Of a stretch of DNA of 64,000 bases, positions 1 to 9,050 are shown piece by piece; positions within the stretch are counted from its first letter, which is position 1, and every line of letters begins with the position of its first letter. Source of the stretch: Gemmatimonadota bacterium (GTDB lineage Bacteria > Gemmatimonadota > Gemmatimonadetes > Longimicrobiales > Gaopeijiaceae). The position numbers and the translations under genes were made by a program. The stretch is taken from assembly GCA_015664885.1 (NCBI GenBank), contig DQPL01000019.1, forward strand, positions 30,842 to 94,841, read 5' to 3'. The notes below the pieces were generated by a model. The model saw only the letters and a program-made list of their open reading frames with translations, was not told where the DNA came from and made no database searches.

Positions 1-239
1 CTGAGCTGGCCGGTAACCAGTTTCTGGTGCTGCGCCTCAGGCCAGCGCGCATCATCGACCAGGGTCGGCGCACGATGTCCATCGAGACAGAAAGCTATGA
101 TCTCGCGCTCGTGCAGGAGGGCGGAATCTCCTGCGACGCAGACGATGTCGTCACCTGGATCGTTGGCCTCAAGAAAGGCGACAACGTGCGGGTGCTCGAG
201 ATGAGATCCCCACCGCGTCTGCTGATCGACGTCCGCTGA
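1..239 (+). CDS. 3' end of an unrecognised protein (partial)
   Basis: The reading frame is open from the left edge of the window to a TGA at 237-239, so this may be the C-terminus of a longer protein. An internal ATG at 75 would give a free-standing 54-residue product instead. The tail (a hydrophobic-acidic stretch, then VRVLEMRSPPRLLIDVR) faintly resembles the end of the WCX region of WYL regulators, where an aromatic/hydrophobic helix precedes a VLEPPEL-like strand. That likeness is too weak to assign a function. The gene is convergent with the oxidoreductase ending at 272, leaving only 32 bases between them. Confidence 0.4.
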   Translation, partial: ELAGNQFLVLRLRPARIIDQGRRTMSIETESYDLALVQEGGISCDADDVVTWIVGLKKGDNVRVLEMRSPPRLLIDVR

Positions 240-271
240 ACCTGAACAACGGCGGCGGGTGAACCCGCCGG

Positions 272-1525
272 TCAGCCAAAGCGCTCTGGAGCCAGGGATC
301 GGTACCTAGCCTCACCCACCCCCGTCACCTGCTTCGCGATGATCCGTCCCGTCACGGGAGCGAGCGTGAGCCCCAGCATCCCGTGGCCCGTGGCAATACT
401 GAGCCCGTCGATACCTGCCAAAGGCCCGACGATCGGAAGCCCATCTACGGACATGGGACGCAGCCCGCACCATTCGGAGATCGGCGCCTCGTCTCCGAGG
501 CGGGGAAAGCATGTGCGTGCAGCGTCGGTGAGCTGACGAAGCCGGGCGGGCCGCATCACCTGGTTGAGCCCCGAAAACTCCATAGTGCCGGCGAAGCGCA
601 CGAACCCGTCCATTGGCGTGCAGAACACGGAAGTCTCGTTGAGCACGCACGCCGTGCGCAGCGGTGGTGCGCCGGCGGGACCTACAGCAACATCTCGGTG
701 ATACCCCTTCCCAGGCTGCACAGGCAGCCGAACACCGAGTCGGCGCGCCAGTTCGAGGCTGAACGGCCCAGTCGCGAGCACGACGTGGTCCGCTCCCACG
801 AAGTCGCCGTGTTCGGTGCGCACGCCCGCCACACGCCCGCCATCGGTTGCGACGCTGGCGACGCTCACTCGCTCTCGAAGCTCGACACCTCGATCCCTTG
901 CGAGCTCCATGACCGCGGTCACGAATCGGTACGGGTCGAGCGTGCGAGCTTCGGGATAGTGCACGCCGCCCACCACCTCGTGCCCGAACTCTGGTTCTCT
1001 CCTGCGTAACTCATGGGCGTCGACAACCTCAGGGTGGTAGCCACTGCGCCCGATGATCGACGCTTCATGTCGAGCTCTGGCAATGCCCTTCTCGGTCGTG
1101 CAGACCTCGAAGTACCCCTCGGATCGGTACCCGCAGTCGATGTGCTCCTCCTCGATGAGCCGATCGAAGATCGCGAGAGCCTCTATGCCGAGCGGCGCCA
1201 TGACGCTCATGCAGCGTTCGACGTGCGCGTCGGTGCAGTGTCGCGCAAACGAGAGCAGCCACCGCCAGAGCTCGGGGTCCCAGCGTGGAGGCACGTAGAG
1301 CGGGCTCTTGGGGTCGAGCATCTGGAAGACAGCTTGCTTGATTCGTCCCGGCCGGTTCAGGGGAGGATGCCCCGCTGAGACTGTGCCGGCGTTGCCACGC
1401 GAAGCTCCGGAAGCGACCTCCCCCCGCTCGAGAAGCACGACGTCGAGTCCTTCACGCGCGAGGGCGTAAGCGCAGCATACACCGACCACACCGCCACCGA
1501 CTACGACGGTTCGAGCACCACTCAC
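272..1525 (-). CDS. DadA-like FAD-dependent D-amino-acid dehydrogenase/oxidoreductase
   Basis: This 417-residue protein belongs to the DAO superfamily, most like the small subunit of D-amino-acid dehydrogenase. That enzyme oxidatively deaminates D-amino acids and passes electrons to the membrane quinone pool. An N-terminal dinucleotide-binding fold is seen as GGGVVG (G10, G12, G15) followed by a LLERGE acidic strand end near residue 34. The C-terminus has the family's second FAD contact, an IATGHGMLGLTLAPVTG stretch. The length matches DadA (about 410-430). The next gene upstream on the same strand starts 46 bases away, so the two may share a transcript. Substrate (D-amino acid, glycine, hydroxyproline epimer) cannot be read from sequence. 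Confidence 0.85.
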   Translation of the reverse strand: MSGARTVVVGGGVVGVCCAYALAREGLDVVLLERGEVASGASRGNAGTVSAGHPPLNRPGRIKQAVFQMLDPKSPLYVPPRWDPELWRWLLSFARHCTDAHVERCMSVMAPLGIEALAIFDRLIEEEHIDCGYRSEGYFEVCTTEKGIARARHEASIIGRSGYHPEVVDAHELRRREPEFGHEVVGGVHYPEARTLDPYRFVTAVMELARDRGVELRERVSVASVATDGGRVAGVRTEHGDFVGADHVVLATGPFSLELARRLGVRLPVQPGKGYHRDVAVGPAGAPPLRTACVLNETSVFCTPMDGFVRFAGTMEFSGLNQVMRPARLRQLTDAARTCFPRLGDEAPISEWCGLRPMSVDGLPIVGPLAGIDGLSIATGHGMLGLTLAPVTGRIIAKQVTGVGEARYRSLAPERFG

Positions 1526-1571
1526 GGCACGGTCGGGGTCAACCGCTCATTGATCTTCAGCGGCGTCGATC

Positions 1572-2831
1572 TCACCCCGCCGTGGGATCCAGCAATACCT
1601 TGATGGAGCCCGTGCGCCTTCGGTTGGCAGCGGTTGACAGGGCGTCACGGTACTGCCCGAGCGGGTATACGTGGGTCACCATCGGTTCGACCGGAGCTCC
1701 TGATTCGAGCAGCATGTCGTGGGTGATCTGGAAGGTGTGCACACGTTGACCGCGCCAGTCTTCGATGCCGTAGCCAACGTACCCTTTCACGTCGAGCTCT
1801 CGCGCCCACACGAAGGTGAGATCCAGCTTGGGGATCTCCGCGGCACAACCCAGCATGACGATGCGGCCGCGCGGACTCGCATAGCGTAGACACTGCTTGA
1901 CGGTATGTCTGCTGCCCACGCAGTCGAAGATGAGCGGGAAGCCGCCGCCGGCATACACTTCATCGCCCACGATCGGCATGTAGGCGCTGGCGCCCGTGTC
2001 CACCAGGGCTTGGCGAGCCTCGTCACCCGGGGAAACAACCGTGCTCGCGCCGAGGCCCCGGGCGATCTCGGCTTCGTGCCCACGCTTGATCTGGGCGACA
2101 AGCTCACCCTGGTACCCGGCCGTACGCAGAGCCCAAATCGTGCCGAGCGCGATCGGACCACTCCCGATCACCAGCACGGGCCCATCACTGAACGGCCGCG
2201 AGCCGAGCACCGCGTGCATGCCCACGGCGAGCGGCTCGATCAGCGCTGCGGTGCGGTCGTTCATGCCGTCGTCAACGACGAAGAGCTGGCTCTGGTGGGC
2301 GATCATGCGCTCCGCCCAACCACCCGGCAACGACGCGTGGTATCCGATCGTCGCACCGCGCTGCAGCGCGGCACCATCGACCATCAACGCACCCTCTTCT
2401 CCACTACGCTCGCACGTGCAGTGAAGGCCCGCCGTGCAGGAATGGCAACGAGCATCACCCTCGAAGCCACGCATCGTGCATGAGATCATGGGATCGACGG
2501 CGACGCGCTGTCCGGTCTCGACAGAATGCACGCCCGGCCCGACCTCGAGGACACGAGCCAGAATCTCGTGCCCGAGTACTGCAGGGAACGATCCGAAGGG
2601 CTCCATGGCGGGGCTCGCCTTGAACGTCAGCGTGCCGATGTCCGTACCGCAAATGCCCGCCTTGAGGATCTCGAGCCGCACCCAGTCACCCGCAGGTAGT
2701 GACGGCTCGGACACCTCGCCGAAGCGCACGCCGCTGAGTCCACCGAAGATGGCGGACTCCGTGAGTCCACCGAGCCCCTTCCCGATCAGAAAGCTTGGGA
2801 TCGTGACGTTGAACGAGACAGCGCGCATCAC
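1572..2831 (-). CDS. Zinc-dependent medium-chain alcohol/polyol dehydrogenase
   Basis: A 419-residue MDR dehydrogenase. The catalytic zinc site is visible as C61 (ICGTDIG) and the GHE motif at 87-89. A structural-zinc-like cysteine cluster follows (C118, C129, C132, C138, C140). The coenzyme fold has VLVIGSGPIALG near residue 220. It is longer than a typical 340-350-residue MDR enzyme, with an N-terminal extension of about 30 residues and a longer loop round the cysteine cluster. It probably oxidises an alcohol or polyol with NAD(P); the substrate is unknown. Its ATG overlaps the stop of the preceding DUF2007 gene by four bases (ATGA), indicating translational coupling. Confidence 0.87.
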   Translation of the reverse strand: MMRAVSFNVTIPSFLIGKGLGGLTESAIFGGLSGVRFGEVSEPSLPAGDWVRLEILKAGICGTDIGTLTFKASPAMEPFGSFPAVLGHEILARVLEVGPGVHSVETGQRVAVDPMISCTMRGFEGDARCHSCTAGLHCTCERSGEEGALMVDGAALQRGATIGYHASLPGGWAERMIAHQSQLFVVDDGMNDRTAALIEPLAVGMHAVLGSRPFSDGPVLVIGSGPIALGTIWALRTAGYQGELVAQIKRGHEAEIARGLGASTVVSPGDEARQALVDTGASAYMPIVGDEVYAGGGFPLIFDCVGSRHTVKQCLRYASPRGRIVMLGCAAEIPKLDLTFVWARELDVKGYVGYGIEDWRGQRVHTFQITHDMLLESGAPVEPMVTHVYPLGQYRDALSTAANRRRTGSIKVLLDPTAG

Positions 2832-3325
2832 TTCATGTGACCCGAGAACATGCGCAATGCGAGACGCACTGGAGCCACGGTGCGCCCGAACACCGCCGCG
2901 ATACCGAAGACCAGCGCCAGAACGAAGCTTACTATCGTGAGCACGGAGGACAGGACCACGGGCGTGATGCCCAGTCCCACTACCAGGGAGACGCTGCCGA
3001 CCGTACCAGCGAGCAGGCGTTCCCGAGCCACCAGCACAGTCCCGGAAGCGTCCGGCCGCGCAGGGGACCGGCTGGCCACCGCCGTGCCACGGGTCTCTAC
3101 TACGTCGAGCTCGAGCACGTCACGCGCCTCGTCGACGTCCTCGCGCCGAACCCAAAGGCGCGCCGGGCGAGTGATGGTCATGAAGGAATCTGCCCCACCG
3201 GCATCGTCGGTCTGGAGGCGAAACGGGATTCCGGCATTCTCCAGGAAACCGGCCGCGAACTCAGCCTCGTGGCGATACGAGTATTCCGCTATGGGCACGT
3301 CGCGTTGCTTGGGGTAGAACGCCAC
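2828..3325 (-). CDS. DUF2007-domain membrane protein
   Basis: This 165-residue protein starts at GTG 3325, immediately after the stop of the lipoprotein gene. Residues 1-75 fit DUF2007, a small ferredoxin-like fold annotated as a putative signal-transducing domain: a EAEFAAGFLENAGIPF helix, a strand, then WVRREDVDEARDVLE. The C-terminal part has two hydrophobic segments (about 108-130 and 133-150) that should span the inner membrane. It sits in a row of three genes with almost no spacing (lipoprotein, this gene, dehydrogenase). Function is unknown in the family. Confidence 0.7.
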   Translation of the reverse strand: MAFYPKQRDVPIAEYSYRHEAEFAAGFLENAGIPFRLQTDDAGGADSFMTITRPARLWVRREDVDEARDVLELDVVETRGTAVASRSPARPDASGTVLVARERLLAGTVGSVSLVVGLGITPVVLSSVLTIVSFVLALVFGIAAVFGRTVAPVRLALRMFSGHMK

Positions 3326-3661
3326 CTAGCCCTCGATCTCACCAATCCACGTGATTTCGATAATCCGGCCGGGGCAGAAAGTGGACAGGTCCATACGCGA
3401 GATAGCCTCGAACTGCACTTCGATCCCTGCGACTTGCAGGTTCTGGGGAAGATTGACCGGGAAGTAATCCTCCGTGTCGGTGTCGATAAGCCAGCACCCG
3501 CCCTCGATGTCCTGGAACACTATCGTACCGATGCCCCCGATCTCAGGCTCCAGCAGCCCACACGCCGCAACCGAGACGGCCACCAATAGCGCAGCAAGAA
3601 GCGATACGCTCCGGAACCACCGCCTCGTGGCATCAGCGGGACCTCTTCGCTTCTTGAACAC
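3326..3661 (-). CDS. Small putative lipoprotein, unknown function
   Basis: I start this gene at GTG 3661, giving 111 residues, because a GGAGG lies ten bases upstream. The start also gives a proper lipoprotein signal: basic KKRR/RR region, hydrophobic SLLAALLVAVSV, and lipobox VAAC. A longer frame from ATG 3760 would place about 33 unlikely residues before it. The mature part is acidic with two further cysteines (in GGCWLID and TFCPGRI) that could pair. I do not recognise the family. It leads the DUF2007/dehydrogenase row and is divergent from the serine hydrolase at 3767, so the 105 bases between them should hold both promoters. Confidence 0.6.
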   Translation of the reverse strand: MFKKRRGPADATRRWFRSVSLLAALLVAVSVAACGLLEPEIGGIGTIVFQDIEGGCWLIDTDTEDYFPVNLPQNLQVAGIEVQFEAISRMDLSTFCPGRIIEITWIGEIEG

Positions 3662-3766
3662 GGTACTCGTGACCTCCCTCGCAACTTGCGTCCAGTGGCG
3701 GTGTCTCGTGGTAGTTACTGGTGGCGGATACGTGTCCGAACCTGGTAGGCACGATATCATTTGCCT

Positions 3767-5113
3767 ATGCGTGCGCTCCCCATCCTATCGGTCCTTGGCC
3801 TGCTCGGCATGTTATCCCCGGTGGAGCGACAAGGTCCACAGTGGACGTCAGTGGAAGCGCCGGGCGCGAGATCGCCGTTGGACCGGAACCTCGTGGCGGC
3901 AGACTCCGTGGTCGCCGACTGGGTCGACGCCGGCCGGATCCCCGGAGCCGTTTTGCTCGTGGCACTAGACGGCGCAGTCGTACTCGAGCGGGCGTACGGG
4001 TGGAGTGAGCTCTACGACTACGGGCCCGGACAGTACCAAGCGTGGACCGCAGACGGGACAGGAGCGCGCGGCATCCAGCGCCGGGTTGACCCGGTTCGCA
4101 TGACCCCATCGACCCTCTTCGACCTCGCGTCGGTCACCAAAGTCATGGCAACCACGCTGGCCGTCATGCTCATGGTGGAGAGCGGCGACATGGACGTCGA
4201 CGCACCTCTGTCCCACTACCTCCCGGACTTTCGCGGGGGCGGGAAGGACGGCGTCACGCTTCGCCACCTGCTCACCCATCGCGCAGGGCTCTACCAATGG
4301 CTGCCCACTTACTACTATGCGACGAACCGCGACGAGGCATCCGAGTACGTGCGGGCACAACCGCTGGCATGGGAGGCAGGAGAGGGACGCCACTACTCGG
4401 ACCTGGGTTTCATGTTGCTTGGGCTCGCCGTGGAGCGAGTGGCCGGCACGTCCCTCGACGACTTCCTGCGCGAGCGCATATATGGACCGCTGGGACTGGA
4501 CTGGACCGGTTTTCGCCCGCTGGACGGAGCCGCGGGGGCAGACGGGGAGGCGGCCGGGCCGGGAAACGCCGGCTCGCGCTTCGCGTCCACCTCACACGGC
4601 AATCCCTACGAGCAGCGAATGGTGCACGACTCGACGTTCGGTTATCGCATCGCGGGCGATGCTGAGGCGTGGGACGGATGGAGGAGGCGCACGCTCAGCG
4701 GTGAGGTCAACGACGCCAACGCGTTTCACGCATTCGGCGGCATCGCGGGGCATGCAGGTCTCTTCTCGACTGCGAGCGAGCTGAATGTGCTGCTGCAGCT
4801 TCTGCTCAACCGAGGCGCATACGGCGGCCGACGGTACCTGAATGCCCAGGTCGTCGACACCTTCCTTGCGTCGACCAGTGGGGGACAGGCGCTCGGCTGG
4901 CAACTTCAGGCCTACATCGGGCAGGCGAGCTTCAGCCATACAGGTTTCACCGGCACGCTGGTTCTTGCCGTGCCGGAATACGACCTCGCGCTTGTCCTCC
5001 TGACGAACCGGCAGAATCTAGGGGTCGATCAAGACGGCCTCTACCCCGATGTGGACCCTCTACAGCGAGCCGTGGTAGCCGCGGTGATTAAGGGAGTGCG
5101 GAACGCCTCATGA
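3767..5113 (+). CDS. Exported serine hydrolase, class C beta-lactamase fold
   Basis: The 448-residue product is a penicillin-binding-protein-like serine hydrolase (EstB/PBP4*/AmpC superfamily). The nucleophile motif SVTK is at 122-125, the second motif appears as HYSDLG (a Y-S-D form of YxN) in mid-protein, and the third as HTGFTG near residue 390. A hydrophobic N-terminus (ALPILSVLGLLGML) suggests export. ATG 3767 was chosen over an in-frame TTG at 3761 because ATG leaves a cleaner signal peptide. The biological role (esterase, D-peptidase or beta-lactamase) cannot be separated by sequence alone. It ends 10 bases before the thiolase gene and may be co-transcribed with it. Confidence 0.85.
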   Translation: MRALPILSVLGLLGMLSPVERQGPQWTSVEAPGARSPLDRNLVAADSVVADWVDAGRIPGAVLLVALDGAVVLERAYGWSELYDYGPGQYQAWTADGTGARGIQRRVDPVRMTPSTLFDLASVTKVMATTLAVMLMVESGDMDVDAPLSHYLPDFRGGGKDGVTLRHLLTHRAGLYQWLPTYYYATNRDEASEYVRAQPLAWEAGEGRHYSDLGFMLLGLAVERVAGTSLDDFLRERIYGPLGLDWTGFRPLDGAAGADGEAAGPGNAGSRFASTSHGNPYEQRMVHDSTFGYRIAGDAEAWDGWRRRTLSGEVNDANAFHAFGGIAGHAGLFSTASELNVLLQLLLNRGAYGGRRYLNAQVVDTFLASTSGGQALGWQLQAYIGQASFSHTGFTGTLVLAVPEYDLALVLLTNRQNLGVDQDGLYPDVDPLQRAVVAAVIKGVRNAS

Positions 5114-5123
5114 GGAGCCAGAC

Positions 5124-6398
5124 ATGAAGACCGCGATCATCGCCGGGTGTCGCACGCCGTTCGCACGCTCGGGCAGCGTCTTCGCTGACCTTACTGCGAT
5201 CGAGCTCGGAAAGATCGCGGTGCGAGACGCGCTCGGCCGCAGCGGGTTGAAGGGCGAGCGCGTGGACCAGCTCATTTACGGCACCGTCGTGCACGATACA
5301 CAAGCGCCGAACATCGCGCGTGAGGTCGGCCTCGCAGTCCTCCCGAAGACCGTGCCCGCCGTGACGGTCTCCCGAGCATGTTCCTCGGCGAACCAGGCGA
5401 TCACGGACGCCGCCCAGATGATCGAAGTCGGTCAGGCCGAAGTCGTCGTCGCCGGCGGGGCGGAGTCGTTGTCGCACGTACCGATCACGGTGAGTGACAA
5501 GCTCTCGAAGACGCTCGTTATCGCGTCCAGGGGGAAAACGCTCGGGCAGCGCCTTTCTCTTTTCTCGTCCGTGCGTCCCAAAGACCTAATCCCGGTGACG
5601 CCTGCCATCGCGGAGCCGACCACGGGCGAAACGATGGGAGAGTCCGCCGAACGAATGGCGAAGGAGAACGGCATCTCCCGGGAGGACCAGGACGCGTGGG
5701 CACTTCGCTCCCATGAGCTGGCCGGCGCCGGGACGCAGGATGGAAGGCTAACCCGCGAGATCACTCCAGTGTACTTGCCGCCGGGTTACGAGAAGGTCAT
5801 CGACCGTGACAACGGTGTCCGCACCGACTCCTCGCTGGAGAAGCTCGCCAAGCTTCGGCCAGCTTTCGACCGTAGGTACGGCTCCGTGAGTGCGGGCAAC
5901 TCGTCACCGCTCACCGACGGCGCGTCGGCTTTGGTACTGATGAACGCGGAGCTCGCGGCAGCCGAGGGCATCGACGCCATCGGGTACGTGCGTAGTTGGG
6001 CGTGGACAGCCTTGGATCCCGCTGGGCAGCTATTGCAGGGACCCGCATACGCGGCCCCGCTCGCCCTAGACCGTGCGGGACTCACCATGAAGGACATCGG
6101 CCTCATGGAGATGCACGAAGCGTTCGCCGCCCAGGTTCTGTCGAACCTTCAGGCGCTCTCATCCAAGCAGTTCGCTCGGGACGAGCTCGGCCGAAGCGAC
6201 GCCGTTGGCCACCCGGATGTCGACGTCATCAATGTGATGGGAGGCTCGCTCGCGATCGGACACCCCTTTGGCGCGACCGGAGGCCGAATCACCGTGACGC
6301 TCCTGAACGAGATGGCGCGGCGCGACGTCGAGTTCGGATTGATCACCGTGTGCGCGGCCGGAGGTATGGGCTTCGCGATGGTGGTGGAGCGCCGCTAG
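5124..6398 (+). CDS. fadI: Acetyl-CoA acyltransferase (thiolase), FadI-like
   Basis: A 424-residue thiolase that would cleave 3-ketoacyl-CoA in fatty-acid beta-oxidation (or condense acetyl-CoA in the reverse direction). The acyl-enzyme cysteine is C86 in SRACSSANQA, the GHPFGATGGR histidine is near 380, and the second catalytic cysteine is near 410 in CAAGGMG. Length and the insert after the first cysteine fit FadI-type thiolases rather than shorter PhaA enzymes. A SD-like GAGGAG lies just upstream (AGGAGCCAGACATG). Its 3' end overlaps by four bases that of the convergent thioesterase gene, another acyl-CoA enzyme. Confidence 0.9.
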   Translation: MKTAIIAGCRTPFARSGSVFADLTAIELGKIAVRDALGRSGLKGERVDQLIYGTVVHDTQAPNIAREVGLAVLPKTVPAVTVSRACSSANQAITDAAQMIEVGQAEVVVAGGAESLSHVPITVSDKLSKTLVIASRGKTLGQRLSLFSSVRPKDLIPVTPAIAEPTTGETMGESAERMAKENGISREDQDAWALRSHELAGAGTQDGRLTREITPVYLPPGYEKVIDRDNGVRTDSSLEKLAKLRPAFDRRYGSVSAGNSSPLTDGASALVLMNAELAAAEGIDAIGYVRSWAWTALDPAGQLLQGPAYAAPLALDRAGLTMKDIGLMEMHEAFAAQVLSNLQALSSKQFARDELGRSDAVGHPDVDVINVMGGSLAIGHPFGATGGRITVTLLNEMARRDVEFGLITVCAAGGMGFAMVVERR

Positions 6399-6916
6399 GG
6401 GGCTGCCTTACCTCTGGGCCCCCTCTCCCGCTCGAGCTCACGGTCCAACAGCTCGCGCACCTCGCGGCGCCTCTGGCCCTCCCGGTAGCGCCGGGCGTCC
6501 TCGGGCTCCGAAGTGTCGAGCCTGGGCACCTCGCACGGTCGGTGGTCACGGTCGATGGCGACGAAGGTCAGCAGACAACTCGTCGTATGTCGCTTCACAC
6601 CCGAGAGTAGGTTCTCCGCTTCGACCCGAACACCGACCTCCATCGACGTGCGCCCGACGAAGTTGACTTGCGCCAAGCAGGTCACGAACTCGCCCGACTG
6701 GATGGGCTCCTTGAAATCGACACGATCGATCGAGACGGTGACGGAGGGATGCCCAGAGTGACGCATAGCGGCGACCGCAGCGGCGCGGTCGACCATGGAG
6801 AGCACCACTCCGCCGAAGACGTGCCCCAGGTTGTTCACTTGGTGGGGCATCATCAGCTCGGAGACCATCGTGGCCGAGTCGGCCGGCTTCCGGGGGCTCA
6901 TCTTGGCGGCGTTCAT
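6395..6916 (-). CDS. Acyl-CoA thioesterase, hotdog fold (YciA/BACH type)
   Basis: This 173-residue hotdog-domain protein should hydrolyse acyl-CoA to free acid and CoA. The family signature is visible: a MPHQVNNLGHVFGGVVLSMVD stretch around residues 23-43, where N28-x-x-G-H and the following Asp form the active site, then FKEPIQSGEF and a long strand. After about residue 135 the tail is a charged helix rich in Arg and Glu, longer than in YciA. Its start overlaps the stop of the upstream membrane-protein gene (ATGA at 6913-6916), so the two are coupled. The ATG gives the only sensible start. Confidence 0.87.
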   Translation of the reverse strand: MNAAKMSPRKPADSATMVSELMMPHQVNNLGHVFGGVVLSMVDRAAAVAAMRHSGHPSVTVSIDRVDFKEPIQSGEFVTCLAQVNFVGRTSMEVGVRVEAENLLSGVKRHTTSCLLTFVAIDRDHRPCEVPRLDTSEPEDARRYREGQRRREVRELLDRELERERGPRGKAAP

Positions 6917-7437
6917 GGCCGGACGAGCTGGTCGCCCGCAGCCGCGCGAATTCGCTCTTCGAGTCTTTGCGGATGATCGCTACCGACGTACAACTCGCGA
7001 TCACCGGCCAGTCTCAAAGCGACCGCCCGGTCCCCGCGCGCCGTCCAGGCCCTCTTCTTGCCGAATCCACGAATGCCCCATCCCCCGAATTCCCGGATGG
7101 GGTGGTACTGAACGGAAGCGAGCTCAATGATATCGACGTACGGCACCTTCGTGCGCAGGAGGGGCGTCGAACCGAGGTGGATGAAGAGCTGGGTCTCCTG
7201 CACGAGCACGGTGAGGCCGCCAAGCACGAACTTCGCGGCTACGATGACCGCCACGATCGAACCGACGATCGCCAGCCGCGTCCCGAAACCCAGGTCTGTG
7301 TCCCAGCCCGCCAGCAATGGGTAGCACGGCACGATGATGGCACCCCAGAGGATGGCATTCACCCAACCCGGCCAGGGCGTCACTTCGGTGTAGCTGGTCT
7401 CTTCTTCCACTATGCTAGTCTCACGAAAGCCGGCCAC
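6913..7437 (-). CDS. Two-TM membrane protein with PH-like C-terminal domain
   Basis: The 174-residue protein starts at GTG 7437; a second GTG at 7410 is possible. Two hydrophobic segments lie at about 27-45 and 52-76. The remaining soluble part alternates strand-forming stretches (LFIHLGSTPL, VPYVDIIELASVQYHPI, GDRAVALRLAGDRELYVGSDHP) and ends in a helix. This is the pattern of small bacterial PH-like domains fused to two membrane helices. Function unknown. It is coupled to the thioesterase gene downstream and divergent from the DASS transporter gene. Confidence 0.7.
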   Translation of the reverse strand: MAGFRETSIVEEETSYTEVTPWPGWVNAILWGAIIVPCYPLLAGWDTDLGFGTRLAIVGSIVAVIVAAKFVLGGLTVLVQETQLFIHLGSTPLLRTKVPYVDIIELASVQYHPIREFGGWGIRGFGKKRAWTARGDRAVALRLAGDRELYVGSDHPQRLEERIRAAAGDQLVRP

Positions 7438-7560
7438 GGCACACCTATTGGGCCACGTTCGGGTCGTTGGTTGCCATATACGGTTGCTTCGTCCGGGCTC
7501 TTCCGCCAGACTCGGCGCCGAGCACCTGAAGCGCGACGCCGCCTCCTTCGCGGAGACATC

Positions 7561-9042
7561 TTGGACGACACTTCCGCCCCCACCACCTATCGGAGGGCCC
7601 AGCGCCTCGGATTGATCGGCGGTGCTCTCGTATTTGTCGTACTCCTACTGCTCCCGCCTCCGGGAGGTCTGACCGAAGTTGGGTGGCGCACCGCGGCAGT
7701 CGCGATCCTGATGGCGATCTGGTGGATGACCGAAGCGATTCCCATTCCCGCCACCGCAATCCTGCCGCTCGGGCTCTTCCCGATGCTCGGAGTGCTCGAC
7801 GCTCCGAACGCGAGCGCCCCCTACGCGAACGAGCTTATTTTTCTCTTCATGGGCGGCTTCTTCCTCGCGGTCACGATGGAGAAGTGGGGGCTGCATAAGC
7901 GCATCGCGCTTCGGATTCTGGCGTGGGTGGGCACCAGCCCGAATCGCCTGGTGCTCGGATTCATGCTCGCGACCGCGTTCTTGTCGATGTGGATCAGCAA
8001 TACCGCCACCACCGCAATGATGCTGCCCATCGCGCTCGCGGTGGGCGAGATGTTCCGACCCGAAGACCAGAAGGGCCCCTACCAGTTCGGAATCGCGCTC
8101 ATGCTGGGCGTCGCGTACGCGGCATCGATCGGAGGCGTTTCGACGCTCATCGGCACGCCCCCGAACGCGGTACTCGCCGGAGCGGCGAACGAGCTCCTGG
8201 GTACGGAAATCGGCTTCGTCGAGTGGATGGGAGTCGGGCTGCCTCTGACCGCGGTGATGCTCCCGCTGACCTGGATCTTGCTCACGCGCTTCCTGTATCC
8301 GCCGGGCAACCTTTCGGGGGACGCCGCGAACATCATCGACGGCGAACGCAAGGGACTCGGCTCGATGAGCCGCGGTGAGAAGCTGACCGCAGTGGTGTTC
8401 TGCCTGACCGCTTTCGCTTGGGTGATGCGCTCCGAAAAGACCTTTGGCAGCGTGACGATCCCGGGGCTCCAGACCATCTCTCCGAACATCCGCGATTCGA
8501 CGATCGCCATGACCGCAGCCGCGGTGCTCTTCTTGCTCCCGGTGAATTGGCGGAAAGGCGAGTTCGCCCTGGACTGGCGCACTGCAAGACGCATCCCCTG
8601 GGGGGTGTTGGTGCTGTTCGGAGGCGGACTGTCCTTGGCGCGCGCGATGGATCAGTCGGGTCTCGCAGCCTGGATCGGTGGCGTCGTTGCATCGCTGGAC
8701 ACAGTACCAGTGATCGTGATCATCGCGGTGGTCGCGACGCTGGTCATCTTCCTCACGGAAGTGACGTCCAACACCGCGACCTCGACCATGGCGATGCCGA
8801 TCATGGCCGGTGCCGCCATGGGGCTGGGAATGGAGCCACTGCTCGTCATGACGACCGCCGGGCTCGCCGCGTCGATGGCATTCATGCTCCCCGTCGCGAC
8901 CCCCCCGAACGCCATCGTCTTCGCGTCGGGCTACATCACGATTCCGCAGATGAGCCGCGCCGGCATATGGCTCAACATCTTGGCGATCGTTCTCATAACG
9001 ACCGTCGCTACGCTGCTGATTCCGATCGTTTTGATTGGCTAG
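7561..9042 (+). CDS. DASS-family sodium/dicarboxylate (or sulfate) symporter
   Basis: The 493-residue membrane protein belongs to the divalent anion:Na+ symporter family, which imports succinate, malate, other carboxylates or sulfate across the inner membrane. Two inverted halves are visible, each with an SNT sodium-site motif (SNTATTAMMLP in the first half, TSNTATSTMAMP in the second) and a PPNA loop (TPPNAVLAG, TPPNAIVFA). About a dozen hydrophobic helices are present. I start at TTG 7561, preceded by GGAGA four bases upstream. The same frame is open further upstream, but that part is non-hydrophobic, low-quality and antisense to the membrane-protein gene. Confidence 0.88.
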   Translation: MDDTSAPTTYRRAQRLGLIGGALVFVVLLLLPPPGGLTEVGWRTAAVAILMAIWWMTEAIPIPATAILPLGLFPMLGVLDAPNASAPYANELIFLFMGGFFLAVTMEKWGLHKRIALRILAWVGTSPNRLVLGFMLATAFLSMWISNTATTAMMLPIALAVGEMFRPEDQKGPYQFGIALMLGVAYAASIGGVSTLIGTPPNAVLAGAANELLGTEIGFVEWMGVGLPLTAVMLPLTWILLTRFLYPPGNLSGDAANIIDGERKGLGSMSRGEKLTAVVFCLTAFAWVMRSEKTFGSVTIPGLQTISPNIRDSTIAMTAAAVLFLLPVNWRKGEFALDWRTARRIPWGVLVLFGGGLSLARAMDQSGLAAWIGGVVASLDTVPVIVIIAVVATLVIFLTEVTSNTATSTMAMPIMAGAAMGLGMEPLLVMTTAGLAASMAFMLPVATPPNAIVFASGYITIPQMSRAGIWLNILAIVLITTVATLLIPIVLIG

Positions 9043-9050
9043 GGGGACGG

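Noticed and set aside
6967..7560. N-terminal extension of the DASS transporter
   Set aside because: The frame is open but lies antisense to the PH-like membrane-protein gene and has no homology. A ribosome site precedes TTG 7561.
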